A stretch of DNA of 53,163 nucleotides, from positions 1-53,163 of the forward strand of contig JACDAQ010000038.1 in the NCBI GenBank assembly GCA_013695355.1, read 5' to 3'. The stretch is from Candidatus Protochlamydia sp. (GTDB taxonomy: Bacteria > Chlamydiota > Chlamydiia > Chlamydiales > Parachlamydiaceae). Under the pieces are notes generated by a model that worked only from the letters and a program-made list of their open reading frames with translations, had not been told where the DNA came from and did not search any database. The first letter of the stretch is position 1, and every line of letters starts with the position of its first letter. Shown one piece after another: positions 34,872 to 44,106 of this stretch. Made by a program: the position numbers and the translations under genes.

Positions 34872-37298
34872 ATGCCCTATATTTATACCCAAATGATGGA
34901 GACGATTGTGATTCGTGCAATAATGACCGCATGCTTATTATATTCCTACCATCCCCTCATAGAAACTTTGGAGGAGGGCGCATTTGGGGGTGATATAAGC
35001 AGCTTTTCGTCAAAATTAAGCAGCGGGGAGCATTTGCAAAAGGGAGCAGCCTGCTTTCAATCCTCCCAAATGAACGCTGCTCGTCTATTCTTAGGCCAAG
35101 TAAAATGCGAGAAGCAAGCTCCTGAAGCCTTTTGCCTTGCCCAGATGTATTTATGCAGGATTGCCCTATCAGAGGGGAATAAAGCCGAAACACTCGCCCA
35201 TCTTGACTTAATGAATGGCATTCTTAAGCCAGATCATCCATTAATGTACCAAAAACACTATCTCGAAGGCCTTTTTTATTTTCAGCAAGATGATTATGTT
35301 AAGGCAGCCGATTGCTTTGAGCGTTCGCTTCCACCCTGCTCTTCCGCCTGGAAAAATGTTGCCTTTACCTATTTGATCAAATGTCATTTGAAGCAAGCTG
35401 CAGCGCCATCCACAACAAAAGAAGAAGCGGAAAATTTACTTAAAAAAGGCGAAGAAGTTGTCAAATGGATGCAGGCAGCTTCAAAAATGGAGGAGCATTC
35501 TGTCGGGGAGAGCTGGGTCCTGGCGGTTTTATATGAGCTCTATTTAATAAAGGGAAAAGTGCTGAACAACTCGAATAGCTTCAATCAAGCTGAAGCCCTG
35601 CTTTACGGCCAGGGGATATTTTTGACAGAAGAAGAAAAAGGGATCGCCCTGCTTAAAAAAGCCGCGGCATCTCCAGACTATGAAGAAAAGCAAAAAATAT
35701 ATCTGCCATTGCTCGAATCTAAAGGGCGGTTGTCTGCAGACTCTTGGTATTGCAAAGGGCTAAATGAATGCGAAGAAGCAAAAAGAGTGTCTGGCACCCC
35801 CGTTTCAGATGATCTTTTTTTGCAGGCAGCGGAGTCTTTCAAATGCGCATGCAAGCTTTACACATCAGTCTCGCCTATCCGCGCCGCTAAAGCCTTGAAA
35901 CATGCGGCCCTTGCTTACAGCTTTTGCGACAAAATTCAAGCCATAAGAGTTTTGGCGCAATTAATTGAAGGCCCGCTTTATAGAGAAAACGGGACGGAGT
36001 GTTCAGCACCTGCTTTGCTGGGGGGGCAAATAGCACTTGGCTTAACATGCCCGGACGAACAGGCTGAGGCAATAGCATATATCAATGGATGGATCCAGGC
36101 CTTTCCTGAAATAGAAGATAAGCTAACTAAAATGAAGGGGATCCTTTTAACCAAAGAGGGGTCCTGGAAAGAAGCGCAGGAATTACTTTCCGACTTTCTT
36201 AAGCGCTATCCCATTTCTACTGAACGAAGCGAAGTTTTGTTTTGGCTTGCAGAATGTGCAGGACATTTCAATGAAGAGGAATTAAGAAAAACCCATCTTC
36301 AGCAGGTTTATATTAATGACATTTACAGTCCTTATGCCCCTTTAGCCTATTTCAATTTATTTTCCTCCAGGGAATATATGCGGGGGAGCCGCAAAGCCCT
36401 AAAACATTTAGAAGGCATGGCCAACTTTTTTCCTGGTCACCCGCATTTGATTACTGCTCATTATTTCCTGGGATTAAATCATTTAAAAGACCGCTCTAAT
36501 GACAATGGAGATGTTATAAGGCGGAAGGATGAAATTGCTGCAATTGACCATTTTCAGCAGGCTGAGTCAATTTATGATGAGCTGATGGCACAGAAAAAAT
36601 TTCTTCCCGATGAAATTCCCTATTTTTTTTTCATCAGATATAAAGCCATGCTTGACCGCGCTTTGACAAATCGGGCCATAGCGGAAAATGCTTCGATGGC
36701 TAAAAAACACATTTTTTTAGAATATGCCGAAACCATTTTCGAAGAATTGGTTGAAAGACTGCAAAAACAAAACCTTTATCCACAAATACTTTACGAAGCA
36801 GAATTCGAGCTGGGATGTACTTATAGTAAAAGAGGCAACGTAAAGAAAGCGCTGCAGGCATTCGACAGCCTGATTGAAAGCTCAGCCGCTGCCCCCTCAT
36901 CCTCGGCCCTTGTCTACTTACTCTCACGGGTCTGGTTTGAAAAAGGCTTATTGGCCAACAGCCTTAACGATTATCAGACCGCCCTTGAATGCTTCCTTCA
37001 GGCTGAACAAAAAAATGAAATGTTAAGCCCTGATCAAAGGCTTGAAATCCTGATCGCTCAAAGCGAATGCCATAAGGAACTTCAGCAGTACGATAAAGCG
37101 ATGTTAGTTTTATCCCAGGTTGTGAACGATGAAGCGATCTCAAATTTGCGTGTAAAAGCGATGTATTTAAGGGCTGATATTTACAGCCTTCAGGGCCGCC
37201 CTGAACTAGCAATGAAGCAGCTGGAAGCGACAGCCAGAAAAGGAGGAGAATGGAGCAAAAAAGCCAAAAACCGATTGGAGCAAGATTATGGATTTTAG
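34872..37298 (+). CDS. TPR-repeat protein heading the ExbB/ExbD operon
   Basis: About 808 residues of alpha-helical tetratricopeptide-like repeats running nearly end to end. Clear units include KAADCFERSLPPCSSAWKNV, KHLEGMANFFPGHPHLITAH, GNVKKALQAFDSLIE, NDYQTALECFLQAEQ and QQYDKAMLVLSQVV. The N-terminus holds a short hydrophobic stretch (IVIRAIMTACLLYSYHPLI), probably a signal or anchor. The start is uncertain: ATG 34872, 34893 or 34896 are possible, none with a strong ribosome site. The 3' end overlaps exbB by 11 bp, so the products probably work together, perhaps as a periplasmic scaffold comparable to CpoB/YbgF of Tol systems. Confidence 0.75.
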   Translation: MPYIYTQMMETIVIRAIMTACLLYSYHPLIETLEEGAFGGDISSFSSKLSSGEHLQKGAACFQSSQMNAARLFLGQVKCEKQAPEAFCLAQMYLCRIALSEGNKAETLAHLDLMNGILKPDHPLMYQKHYLEGLFYFQQDDYVKAADCFERSLPPCSSAWKNVAFTYLIKCHLKQAAAPSTTKEEAENLLKKGEEVVKWMQAASKMEEHSVGESWVLAVLYELYLIKGKVLNNSNSFNQAEALLYGQGIFLTEEEKGIALLKKAAASPDYEEKQKIYLPLLESKGRLSADSWYCKGLNECEEAKRVSGTPVSDDLFLQAAESFKCACKLYTSVSPIRAAKALKHAALAYSFCDKIQAIRVLAQLIEGPLYRENGTECSAPALLGGQIALGLTCPDEQAEAIAYINGWIQAFPEIEDKLTKMKGILLTKEGSWKEAQELLSDFLKRYPISTERSEVLFWLAECAGHFNEEELRKTHLQQVYINDIYSPYAPLAYFNLFSSREYMRGSRKALKHLEGMANFFPGHPHLITAHYFLGLNHLKDRSNDNGDVIRRKDEIAAIDHFQQAESIYDELMAQKKFLPDEIPYFFFIRYKAMLDRALTNRAIAENASMAKKHIFLEYAETIFEELVERLQKQNLYPQILYEAEFELGCTYSKRGNVKKALQAFDSLIESSAAAPSSSALVYLLSRVWFEKGLLANSLNDYQTALECFLQAEQKNEMLSPDQRLEILIAQSECHKELQQYDKAMLVLSQVVNDEAISNLRVKAMYLRADIYSLQGRPELAMKQLEATARKGGEWSKKAKNRLEQDYGF

Positions 37299-37947
37299 TG
37301 TAAGCCTAGCAACTATCTTCTTTTATGGATCGAATTTGAATTTGATCCTGCTGATTATTATCGGATGTTCGATAGCAAGCTTTACAATTTTTATTGAAAG
37401 GTTAATGCAGCTTCATCATTCCGAAATTGACACCAATCAATTCATTATCTCCATCAGAAAAACTATTAAGGAAGGTAATTTTGTTGAAGCGGTCCAGATT
37501 TGTGAAAAGACGGGAGGAACCATTGGTAATATCGTTAAAGCGGGGTTGATAAAACATAATCGAAAAAAAGAACAAATTGAATCAGCTATGGAAATTTCAG
37601 GGCTGGTGGAAATAGCTAGACTGGAAAAAAATGCAAAAATTCTATCAATTATCGCTTATATATCCCCTTTGATCGGATTACTGGGAACAGTTCTTGGATT
37701 TATCCAGGCCTTTTCGGAAATGCGTTTAAGCGGTCTGGTTGACATCTCCGCTACCAGAATAGGGGAAGCCATGGAATATGCCCTGGTTACAACAGCCGCA
37801 GGATTAGTCGTGGCAATACCATCGGTCTTGGCCTATAATTATCTTGTCAGCCGTGTCGAAGGATTCGTGCTTGAAATGCAGACAGCTTCTGCAGAAATTC
37901 TCGACCTTCTCCTTGAATCCAAAGAAGAGTTTTCAAGTTACTTATGA
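37288..37947 (+). CDS. exbB: ExbB/TolQ-type proton channel subunit
   Basis: Inner-membrane subunit of a proton-driven motor that energises envelope processes. The 219-residue protein has the family layout: helix 1 (LNLILLIIIGCSIASFTIFI), a cytoplasmic loop of about 90 residues, helix 2 at ILSIIAYISPLIGLLGTVLG with the invariant GLLGTVLG motif, and helix 3 at ALVTTAAGLVVAIPSVLAYN. It overlaps the TPR gene upstream by 11 bp and exbD downstream by four. Chlamydia has a comparable exbB/exbD pair. Tol or Exb identity cannot be settled by sequence alone. Confidence 0.92.
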   Translation: MDFSVSLATIFFYGSNLNLILLIIIGCSIASFTIFIERLMQLHHSEIDTNQFIISIRKTIKEGNFVEAVQICEKTGGTIGNIVKAGLIKHNRKKEQIESAMEISGLVEIARLEKNAKILSIIAYISPLIGLLGTVLGFIQAFSEMRLSGLVDISATRIGEAMEYALVTTAAGLVVAIPSVLAYNYLVSRVEGFVLEMQTASAEILDLLLESKEEFSSYL

Positions 37948-38390
37948 AATTCAAGACCCGTTTAAAGCCTTCCGCATCCCTGATCGACTTAACGCCGCTT
38001 GTGGATGTCATTTTTTTGATGTTGATCTTTTTTATCGTCACATCCGACATTCTCCCATTAAAATCATTGAATATCCAAAATCCTTCACTTCCTGTCGACT
38101 CTGCCCCTTTGACCACGCAGCTCCTTCTCGTCATGGATGCACACCACGTCATTTATCTTGGGTCTAAAAAAGCGATTGTTGATCTGGCTTCTTTAAAAGC
38201 TCAGTTGGAAAAGGAAATTGAAAAACTTAAGGTACATCAGCAAGGGCATATCCCCACTCTTGTCCTTAGCGTAGATAAAAAAGTTGAGTACGGTCTTTTT
38301 TTAAAATTATTTGCCATCGTCCAATCTTGTTGTCCTCAGATCCGCCTGGCTTATCAAACCGCTGAAAATGATATAAGCGATTTGGAATAA
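37944..38390 (+). CDS. exbD: ExbD/TolR-type motor subunit
   Basis: The 148-residue partner of ExbB. It shows a short cytoplasmic N-terminus (MKFKTRLKPSASLIDLTPLV), a single membrane helix with the essential protonatable Asp in LTPLVDVIFLMLIFFIVTS, and a periplasmic domain ending in LVLSVDKKVEYGLFLKLFAI, the typical ExbD strand-helix region. The start codon overlaps the exbB stop (ATGA-type, 37944-37947), so coupling is likely. The gene after it starts six bases beyond the stop. Confidence 0.92.
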   Translation: MKFKTRLKPSASLIDLTPLVDVIFLMLIFFIVTSDILPLKSLNIQNPSLPVDSAPLTTQLLLVMDAHHVIYLGSKKAIVDLASLKAQLEKEIEKLKVHQQGHIPTLVLSVDKKVEYGLFLKLFAIVQSCCPQIRLAYQTAENDISDLE

Positions 38391-38395
38391 CTTTA

Positions 38396-39121
38396 ATGCT
38401 TAAACTCGAAAAAAGCGGTCGTTCGGCACACATTAACATTACTTTTAGAGAAAAAGAGAAGATCTTTAACCCTTTATTTTTTAAGGCTTTTTTTTGTGCT
38501 ATTTTATTGCATCTTACGGCATTTAGCTTGTTTCATGTGCAGCCATTCGCCTTAAGTTCAAATTATATCTATCCTCCTGTCAGAGTAAATTCAGAACATG
38601 AACCTTTACTCATGGCCCCTTCTTTATTAATCGGAGAAGTTGAAAACGATTTGTTTCCCATCCCCCCTAAAATGGCGGGCCTCCCCCCTTCCAATTTGCT
38701 CGCCCTATCCCCATTATTCGAGCAAGTTCTTGACCTGGATTTGATCCCATTTCCATCATTCGACGTATTAGAACAACGTTATTGGCCCTTGCCTCCCTCA
38801 CCCCCTGTGGAAAAGGCTGCCATACGTCTTTTTATTTCAGGTGAGTTAGCGGATCATCCAATAGTGAACAAAGAATTACAAAAAATTATCCTCTTGGACA
38901 ATGGGACCACTGAACCATTATATGTAAGCTATCAAGTAAAAGCAGAAGAGAAAACAGGCACTATTTTTTGGCATCAGCGCCTTAATAGCAGTGGATCGGA
39001 CGAAACCGATACCCTGACAGAAAAAATTATGCTTGAGAGCAAATTTCAAACACCTTTCATTGCCCCCCTATTAACAGGTTGGGTCCATTTTGTGGTCTAT
39101 CCTGCTACTCAGGATAAATAA
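38396..39121 (+). CDS. TonB/TolA-like single-span periplasmic protein
   Basis: A 241-residue protein with a basic N-terminus, one membrane helix at about 27-50 (FFKAFFCAILLHLTAFSLFH) and a periplasmic part rich in proline (PPVRVNSEHEP, FPIPPKMAGLPPSN, WPLPPSPPVEK), ending in a beta-strand domain (LLTGWVHFVVYPA). This is the layout of TonB or TolA, and its place directly behind exbD fits. In C. trachomatis, as I recall, an uncharacterised gene (CT598) follows exbD before tolB, and this may be its counterpart. No TolB or Pal gene follows here. Confidence 0.6.
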   Translation: MLKLEKSGRSAHINITFREKEKIFNPLFFKAFFCAILLHLTAFSLFHVQPFALSSNYIYPPVRVNSEHEPLLMAPSLLIGEVENDLFPIPPKMAGLPPSNLLALSPLFEQVLDLDLIPFPSFDVLEQRYWPLPPSPPVEKAAIRLFISGELADHPIVNKELQKIILLDNGTTEPLYVSYQVKAEEKTGTIFWHQRLNSSGSDETDTLTEKIMLESKFQTPFIAPLLTGWVHFVVYPATQDK

Positions 39122-39350
39122 TTTCTGTTATATTCTAAAAAATAATTAATGGATAGCTAAGGCAGAAAAGCAAACGAATACACGAAGAATTCTGCGACAT
39201 TAATGGCATTATTTCCATAGACTTTGTTTATTGTATCAACCAATTAGGCTTTATTTATTGCTCCTTTGAAGTTTTAACACAAACTTAATGGAGGCTCATT
39301 TATAGTGGGGAGTATTCCAAAATTGTATCCCTCTTTATCATAAGGCAGCC

Positions 39351-40478
39351 ATGATCCAATCACCCCAGTCCGGACCTTTGCATCACAGTTCAGACATTCC
39401 GACTATCCACCAAACTGGAGTTCCAAATTGGAGAATGGGTGAGCAGACGCACGGATATTTATGGCGGATGCAACGAATAGTTCAGGCAGCGGCTTTTGCC
39501 ATTTTTGCCTTGCTATCAGAACCATTTTTTCCAAGGACCCTAAAGAATTTACTCTTTGAAGCCTGGACGGGAAAGGAAATGATCCTTGAAGAACAGCTAA
39601 TTGCGCATCCTATTCAACCTATACGTAATCCTGAAATAAATTTGACAAATCCCCCTCCTATCATTACTATCCCCTCAAATCCTCCAATACTACCTACTGA
39701 AAAGAAAAAGAAAAAATTCTCTGAAACAGATTTGGGACCTCGCATAGTCCAAAAAGGAATGAATGTAGAAAAATATTCTCAGGAAGAATACAAAGGGAAC
39801 ACTCCAAAGGCCCAGAAATACATCAAAAGACTGAAACATATCTCTGCATATTTTAACAAAAGTTTTATTTATCCTGTTCGGGGCGATGGCAACTGTTTTT
39901 GTAATGCGGCCTTGGCTGGATTAGTCCTTCTAATTGTGAAGAATAACGAAAAAAAAGAAAAAATCATCCAAGTTTTAATTGAATATGCTTCCAAAACAGA
40001 AGCCTATACGACACCCGATCAATCTGCTAACGCACCTGCATATAGTAAACTTTTTACTAAAGAAGAGGATTTTGAAACAACCGTCCAATTTTTAAGTGAT
40101 GGAACCTTATCCTCACTTGATTTTGAGAATTATAATTTTACTTCCAGTTTTTCAAGGGTCCTACGTTATCTAATTTGCTGCAATCAGGCAAATGCAGGAT
40201 TTGCACCAAATGAAATGTCCCTTGAAAGTGGAAGTGAGATAGATATGAATGCGGTGGTTATTCTTAATGCGCTTTTTGATATCAATTGCAAAGTCGCTGT
40301 TTTGCAAGCCAATTTGAATGAGGCTAACCCCGTAAAACCGGAAGAAATATATCTTATTCAAGGAAAGGATATTTACGATAATTCGACTTCAATAATAAAT
40401 ACCCATCAGAACAATGGGGACCAGCCTTGCGATTTCTTACTGATCCGCAAAGATGCACATTATATTGTGCTGGTTTAA
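39351..40478 (+). CDS. OTU-family cysteine protease (candidate deubiquitinase effector)
   Basis: A 375-residue protein. Residues 1-150 are a low-complexity N-terminus with a hydrophobic patch (QAAAFAIFALLSEPFF) and a Pro/Lys-rich linker (PPPIITIPSNPPILPTEK). The OTU fold follows: catalytic Cys box RGDGNCFCNAAL with D179 and C182, an acidic EIDMNAVVILNALFDINCKV region, and the C-terminal catalytic His box DAHYIVLV with H370. OTU enzymes cleave ubiquitin chains, and chlamydiae use secreted forms (for example ChlaOTU). The gene has no operon partner: the Tol-like cluster ends 229 bp upstream. Export by type III secretion is inferred, not shown. Confidence 0.8.
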   Translation: MIQSPQSGPLHHSSDIPTIHQTGVPNWRMGEQTHGYLWRMQRIVQAAAFAIFALLSEPFFPRTLKNLLFEAWTGKEMILEEQLIAHPIQPIRNPEINLTNPPPIITIPSNPPILPTEKKKKKFSETDLGPRIVQKGMNVEKYSQEEYKGNTPKAQKYIKRLKHISAYFNKSFIYPVRGDGNCFCNAALAGLVLLIVKNNEKKEKIIQVLIEYASKTEAYTTPDQSANAPAYSKLFTKEEDFETTVQFLSDGTLSSLDFENYNFTSSFSRVLRYLICCNQANAGFAPNEMSLESGSEIDMNAVVILNALFDINCKVAVLQANLNEANPVKPEEIYLIQGKDIYDNSTSIINTHQNNGDQPCDFLLIRKDAHYIVLV

Positions 40479-40540
40479 CCACCTGTAGTGATTGCATGTA
40501 GTTCTATGGCGCAAATAGTAATAGCAATTTCAATTATTTT

Positions 40541-40798
40541 ATGATCCAACTTAGCTTTACCTCTGCATTTTTATTCTATTTAGGAACTACACTCTTTATT
40601 GTTTTAGGGCTATGGATTTATGCGCATTATAAAGCACGTAAAAAAATAATTTTATCCTCCGAGAAAACTTTATATGTTTGCGAATTTTGCCATTTTACTT
40701 ATTTGGAAGAAAGCCTAAAAAAATTAAATCAATGTCCACAATGCGGTTTATTAAATAAAAAAAATCAATTTGGAAATTTCAAAAAGATTAAAAATTGA
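40541..40798 (+). CDS. Small membrane protein with zinc-ribbon tail
   Basis: An 85-residue protein. One N-terminal membrane helix (FYLGTTLFIVLGLWIYAHYK) is followed by basic residues and a C-terminal zinc-ribbon-like module with two CxxC pairs, CEFC at about 47-50 and CPQC at about 66-69. Such modules bind zinc and often contact nucleic acid or protein. No family name recognised. It is 62 bp from the OTU gene on the same strand and followed by a long hairpin. Confidence 0.6.
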   Translation: MIQLSFTSAFLFYLGTTLFIVLGLWIYAHYKARKKIILSSEKTLYVCEFCHFTYLEESLKKLNQCPQCGLLNKKNQFGNFKKIKN

Positions 40799-40836
40799 TA
40801 AGCAGGCATAGCACTTATTTCCCCGATTTAAGATAA

Positions 40837-40888
40837 AATTGAAATTCGAACTGTGTAAACAAACGGTTACATAGTTCGAATCCAATTA
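40837..40888. terminator. Long hairpin between convergent genes
   Basis: ATTCGAACTGTGTAA (40844-40858) pairs with TTACATAGTTCGAAT (40867-40881) with one mismatch, loop ACAAACGG. Flanking AATTG/CAATT pairs extend it beyond a two-base mismatch. It stands between a plus-strand gene ending at 40798 and a minus-strand gene ending at 40948, and probably terminates one or both. The TTCGAATC block is not a tRNA T-loop, since the arms pair with each other. Confidence 0.55.
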
Positions 40889-40947
40889 AATTAGTTATCT
40901 ATAGTAGTAAATAACTTTGCCTCTTTGAAAATTCTTAATTTAAGAAT

Positions 40948-42009
40948 TTAGAATTTCCGATGTTCATTTTGCCACGCAACAAAATTTTCATAAGTATTAC
41001 CAGAATGCCGCCCGATTATCCCATAGATTTCATCAGGTATAATTGCCAGTTCTCTAAGTTTTTTAATTGCAATAGGCATAAGCTTATCAAAATCGCTCTT
41101 CGTAAACGCAGCATAACCGCCACCAGGACATAAATGTAAAAAAAATTTTCCACTGTCCTTATAAATTACTATCCCTTCGTAAAAATAATTTGGATTATTA
41201 GGATTGTCATAACGATCTGGTGTTAAACAAATCCCCCCTAAATCTTCTATTGCATTTTGATTTTTATATACAAAATTATCCCTAAGACCACTGGTATCTT
41301 TTGATTTAGGTAAATTTACTACAGCGCTAAAAACTTTTTCATAAAAATTCTTAATTTGTTCTTTTGGATGTATAACCGTTGAGTTCAGTTGTATATTTTG
41401 AATTATTGCAGCCATCTTCCATAAATCTTTATCTTCCAAAAGTTTATAGGCATTTTTGTGTGTTTGTGAAAAATTTAAAAGGTCTTTGATAGGAAGCAAA
41501 GATAAAACACATTTTTTAATATCTGAATTTAATTTCATAATTTCACATTCACAATTATTATTAAGCAATGCCGAAACTTTTTTCGTTTCTTGCAAAATAA
41601 ATTGTCCTTCCGCAAAGGAATCCGTCCAATTTGAATCTTTTCCTAGTAGCGCTACGCTTTGATTAGTCGAAAGTAACAAAGAAAACCAATTATCTGTATC
41701 ATTTTTTTGCCAATTTTTAAATTCACAAGGAACTTTATATTTTTCACATTGTACTGATAGGATGGGAATAGCAGACGCTCGCTCACTATCAGAACCAAAA
41801 AACAAGTGTACTTGCAAATGATCTTTATATTGATTAATTTCAACATGCCCCAATAAACCGCAAAGCCCATTTAAACTTTGCCATACTTTAGCAAAGTCTA
41901 AGTTATTTGCTTCTTTTTCAATTTCTTCCACTTTTATTTGAACTTCAGGAATCATTACTTCTGAATAATCATTTTTAAAATACGAACACATTCTATTAAA
42001 AACTTGCAT
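40948..42009 (-). CDS. F-box-containing hypothetical protein
   Basis: A 353-residue soluble protein. The N-terminal 150 residues have no recognised fold. An internal F-box-like segment lies at about 160-202: LNSDIKKCVLSLLPIKDLLN, then FSQTHKNAYKLLEDKDLWK, keeping the hydrophobic pattern and terminal Trp of the motif. The C-terminal 150 residues contain a beta-rich KFFLHLCPGGGYAAFTKSDF stretch and end in EIYGIIGRHSGNTYENFVAW. An internal F-box is unusual, since most are N-terminal. AAGGAG lies upstream of ATG 42009. The role as a ubiquitin-ligase adaptor is inferred only from the motif. Confidence 0.6.
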   Translation of the reverse strand: MQVFNRMCSYFKNDYSEVMIPEVQIKVEEIEKEANNLDFAKVWQSLNGLCGLLGHVEINQYKDHLQVHLFFGSDSERASAIPILSVQCEKYKVPCEFKNWQKNDTDNWFSLLLSTNQSVALLGKDSNWTDSFAEGQFILQETKKVSALLNNNCECEIMKLNSDIKKCVLSLLPIKDLLNFSQTHKNAYKLLEDKDLWKMAAIIQNIQLNSTVIHPKEQIKNFYEKVFSAVVNLPKSKDTSGLRDNFVYKNQNAIEDLGGICLTPDRYDNPNNPNYFYEGIVIYKDSGKFFLHLCPGGGYAAFTKSDFDKLMPIAIKKLRELAIIPDEIYGIIGRHSGNTYENFVAWQNEHRKF

Positions 42010-42190
42010 ATCAGTCTCCTTTTTATTTAATTTAATTATTTATTATCAAATAATAATTTGGGTTTTATAAAATATGTGAAGTTTTTTTTTACTTTAACTC
42101 CTCAGAATTTGAAATTAATTATATTGACATATTTTTATATTTCATCAAATTTGAAATTAAATGTGTGTGATTAAAGGAATCCCTTATTCA

Positions 42191-43930
42191 ATGAAATTGC
42201 CTAATATTTCTATTTTAAATTTTTCCCTTGTTTTTTTGGCCTATACTCTAGCTGCCATTGGTGGCCATATGCTCTCCATCCCACCCGGTAATGTCACTCC
42301 CCTCTGGCCTCCGTCTGGAATTGCCCTTGCTTCTATGCTCATTATTGGATATCGAATATGGCCTGCCCTTCTAATTGCCGGCTTTATCAGTACTCTCATT
42401 GCTTTTCCTCTTATTACCGCTGGCACCCTTTTTGGCTCTTTGATCATTTCATTTGGAATTGTTATAGAGGCCTTTTTGGGAGCCTTTTTTTTGAAAAAAT
42501 TAACTAAAACAATCAATCCGATAAATAGCATCGACACTGTGTTTATTTTCATGTTTTTGTCCTGCTTCGTCGCTTCGGCGGTTGGAGCAACTATTGGAAC
42601 CAAAAGCCTTATGTTATTTCAAATAATACCCTTAGCGGATCATCTTTGGACATGGACCACTTGGTTGCTGGGAGATTTTTCAGGCTGTGTGAGTGTCGGT
42701 TCTACCATTTTAATCTGGAAGGCATTCAAAAAACAATCTTTAGCAAGAGAAAGATTATTAGAGCTAATTATCCTTCTTGCGACAGTTACCGCGTTAAGTT
42801 TTTTTATTTTTACAGGACATAATCAACTCCCTTTTACTATTATCCCTTTCATAATCTGGGCTGTAATCCGCTTGGGTCCTCATTGGGGTGCGGGTTTATG
42901 CCTGCTCGTTTCTCTGATTGCCACGTTTAATATTTCCAAAGGTTATTTCATTTTTGGTGGGAGTACTCTTAACGAATCGATGCTTCTCTTTCAAACTTTT
43001 GTCATCGTTTTGTTTTTAATTGACCTCACTTTATCCGCACTTTTAGAAAATCTTTATAAAGCGAACCGGGTATTGGAAACACGGGTACAAGAAAGAACTG
43101 CCGATCTTTACTCCACTTTAGAAACACTTAAACGGAAAGAAGCCCAGCTTTTGCAATCGGAAAAAATGTCCTCTCTTGGAGTATTAACGGCCGGTATAGC
43201 CCATGAGATAAATAATCCAATTAACTTTGTTTTTTCAAGTATTCAACCTTTAGGGAAAGATATTGATGATGTACTGAATGTTCTTGATAAGTATACCCAT
43301 CTGGATGAACAAACGGATAATAAAGAAGCATTTGCAGAAATAGACGCGCTAAAAAAAGAATTGGAGATCGACACAACCCTTAAAGAAATCCCCCAACTCA
43401 TCAAAGGGATTAAAGAAGGGGCGACACGAACGGCTGCAATTGTTAAAGATCTACGTCTTTTTTCCCGATTAGATGAATCTCAGCTTAAAAAGGCTAATGT
43501 CCAGGAAGGACTAGAGGCGATGCTCATGTTGATGCACCATCAATTAAAAGACCGTATTGCCCTTAAAAAAGATTATGGAGAAATTCCTGAAATTGACTGC
43601 TTTCCTGGGAAAATTAATCAGGCCTTTTTAGGCATTTTCACCAATGCCATTGAGGCCATTCAAGGAAAAGGAACGATCACAATAAAAACCTATAGGGTAG
43701 ATGAAAAAAATATAGCTGTTTCTATTAAAGATACCGGCAAGGGAATTCCACTTGAAATCATTAATAAAATATTCGATCCGTTCTTCACGACTCAACCAAT
43801 TGGCTCAGGAATCGGATTAGGGCTGACGATTACTTATTCCATCATTGAAGAGCATAATGGTTCTATTGATGTCAAAAGCGAACCAGGCGTAGGATCTGAG
43901 TTCATTGTGACCCTTCCCATCAGCCACTAA
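42191..43930 (+). CDS. MASE1-domain sensor histidine kinase
   Basis: A 579-residue membrane kinase (ATG 42191; an in-frame ATG at 42161 would add ten residues). Residues 1-295 form about eight membrane helices of the MASE1 sensor type (signature SIPPGNVTPLWPPSGIALAS near the N-terminus, then WTTWLLGDFSGCVSVG). A short coiled coil (VLETRVQERTADLY) leads to a dimerisation and phosphoacceptor helix with H338 in LTAGIAHEINNPIN. The ATPase domain has the N box FLGIFTNAIEAIQGKG, the G1 box IKDTGKGIP and the G2 box GSGIGLGLTI. No response regulator is nearby, so it is an orphan kinase in this window; the ligand is unknown. Confidence 0.9.
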   Translation: MKLPNISILNFSLVFLAYTLAAIGGHMLSIPPGNVTPLWPPSGIALASMLIIGYRIWPALLIAGFISTLIAFPLITAGTLFGSLIISFGIVIEAFLGAFFLKKLTKTINPINSIDTVFIFMFLSCFVASAVGATIGTKSLMLFQIIPLADHLWTWTTWLLGDFSGCVSVGSTILIWKAFKKQSLARERLLELIILLATVTALSFFIFTGHNQLPFTIIPFIIWAVIRLGPHWGAGLCLLVSLIATFNISKGYFIFGGSTLNESMLLFQTFVIVLFLIDLTLSALLENLYKANRVLETRVQERTADLYSTLETLKRKEAQLLQSEKMSSLGVLTAGIAHEINNPINFVFSSIQPLGKDIDDVLNVLDKYTHLDEQTDNKEAFAEIDALKKELEIDTTLKEIPQLIKGIKEGATRTAAIVKDLRLFSRLDESQLKKANVQEGLEAMLMLMHHQLKDRIALKKDYGEIPEIDCFPGKINQAFLGIFTNAIEAIQGKGTITIKTYRVDEKNIAVSIKDTGKGIPLEIINKIFDPFFTTQPIGSGIGLGLTITYSIIEEHNGSIDVKSEPGVGSEFIVTLPISH

Positions 43931-44106
43931 CTGGCGACCTCTACTTTTCTCCATGGAAGTTTAAATTATAAACATTCACTAAATTCATAAAAATAATAAA
44001 TTAAATATAAATATTTCTTTTTAAATAATTATAAATACTGTATTATTAATAACTTAGTAACACTAATAATAAGTTAATTAAATCTATTTTTAGATATGGA
44101 TTCTTG

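Noticed and set aside
40867..40885. TTCGAATCC block resembling a tRNA T-loop
   Set aside because: It is one arm of a near-perfect hairpin with 40844-40858; there is no acceptor stem, anticodon arm or CCA context around it.
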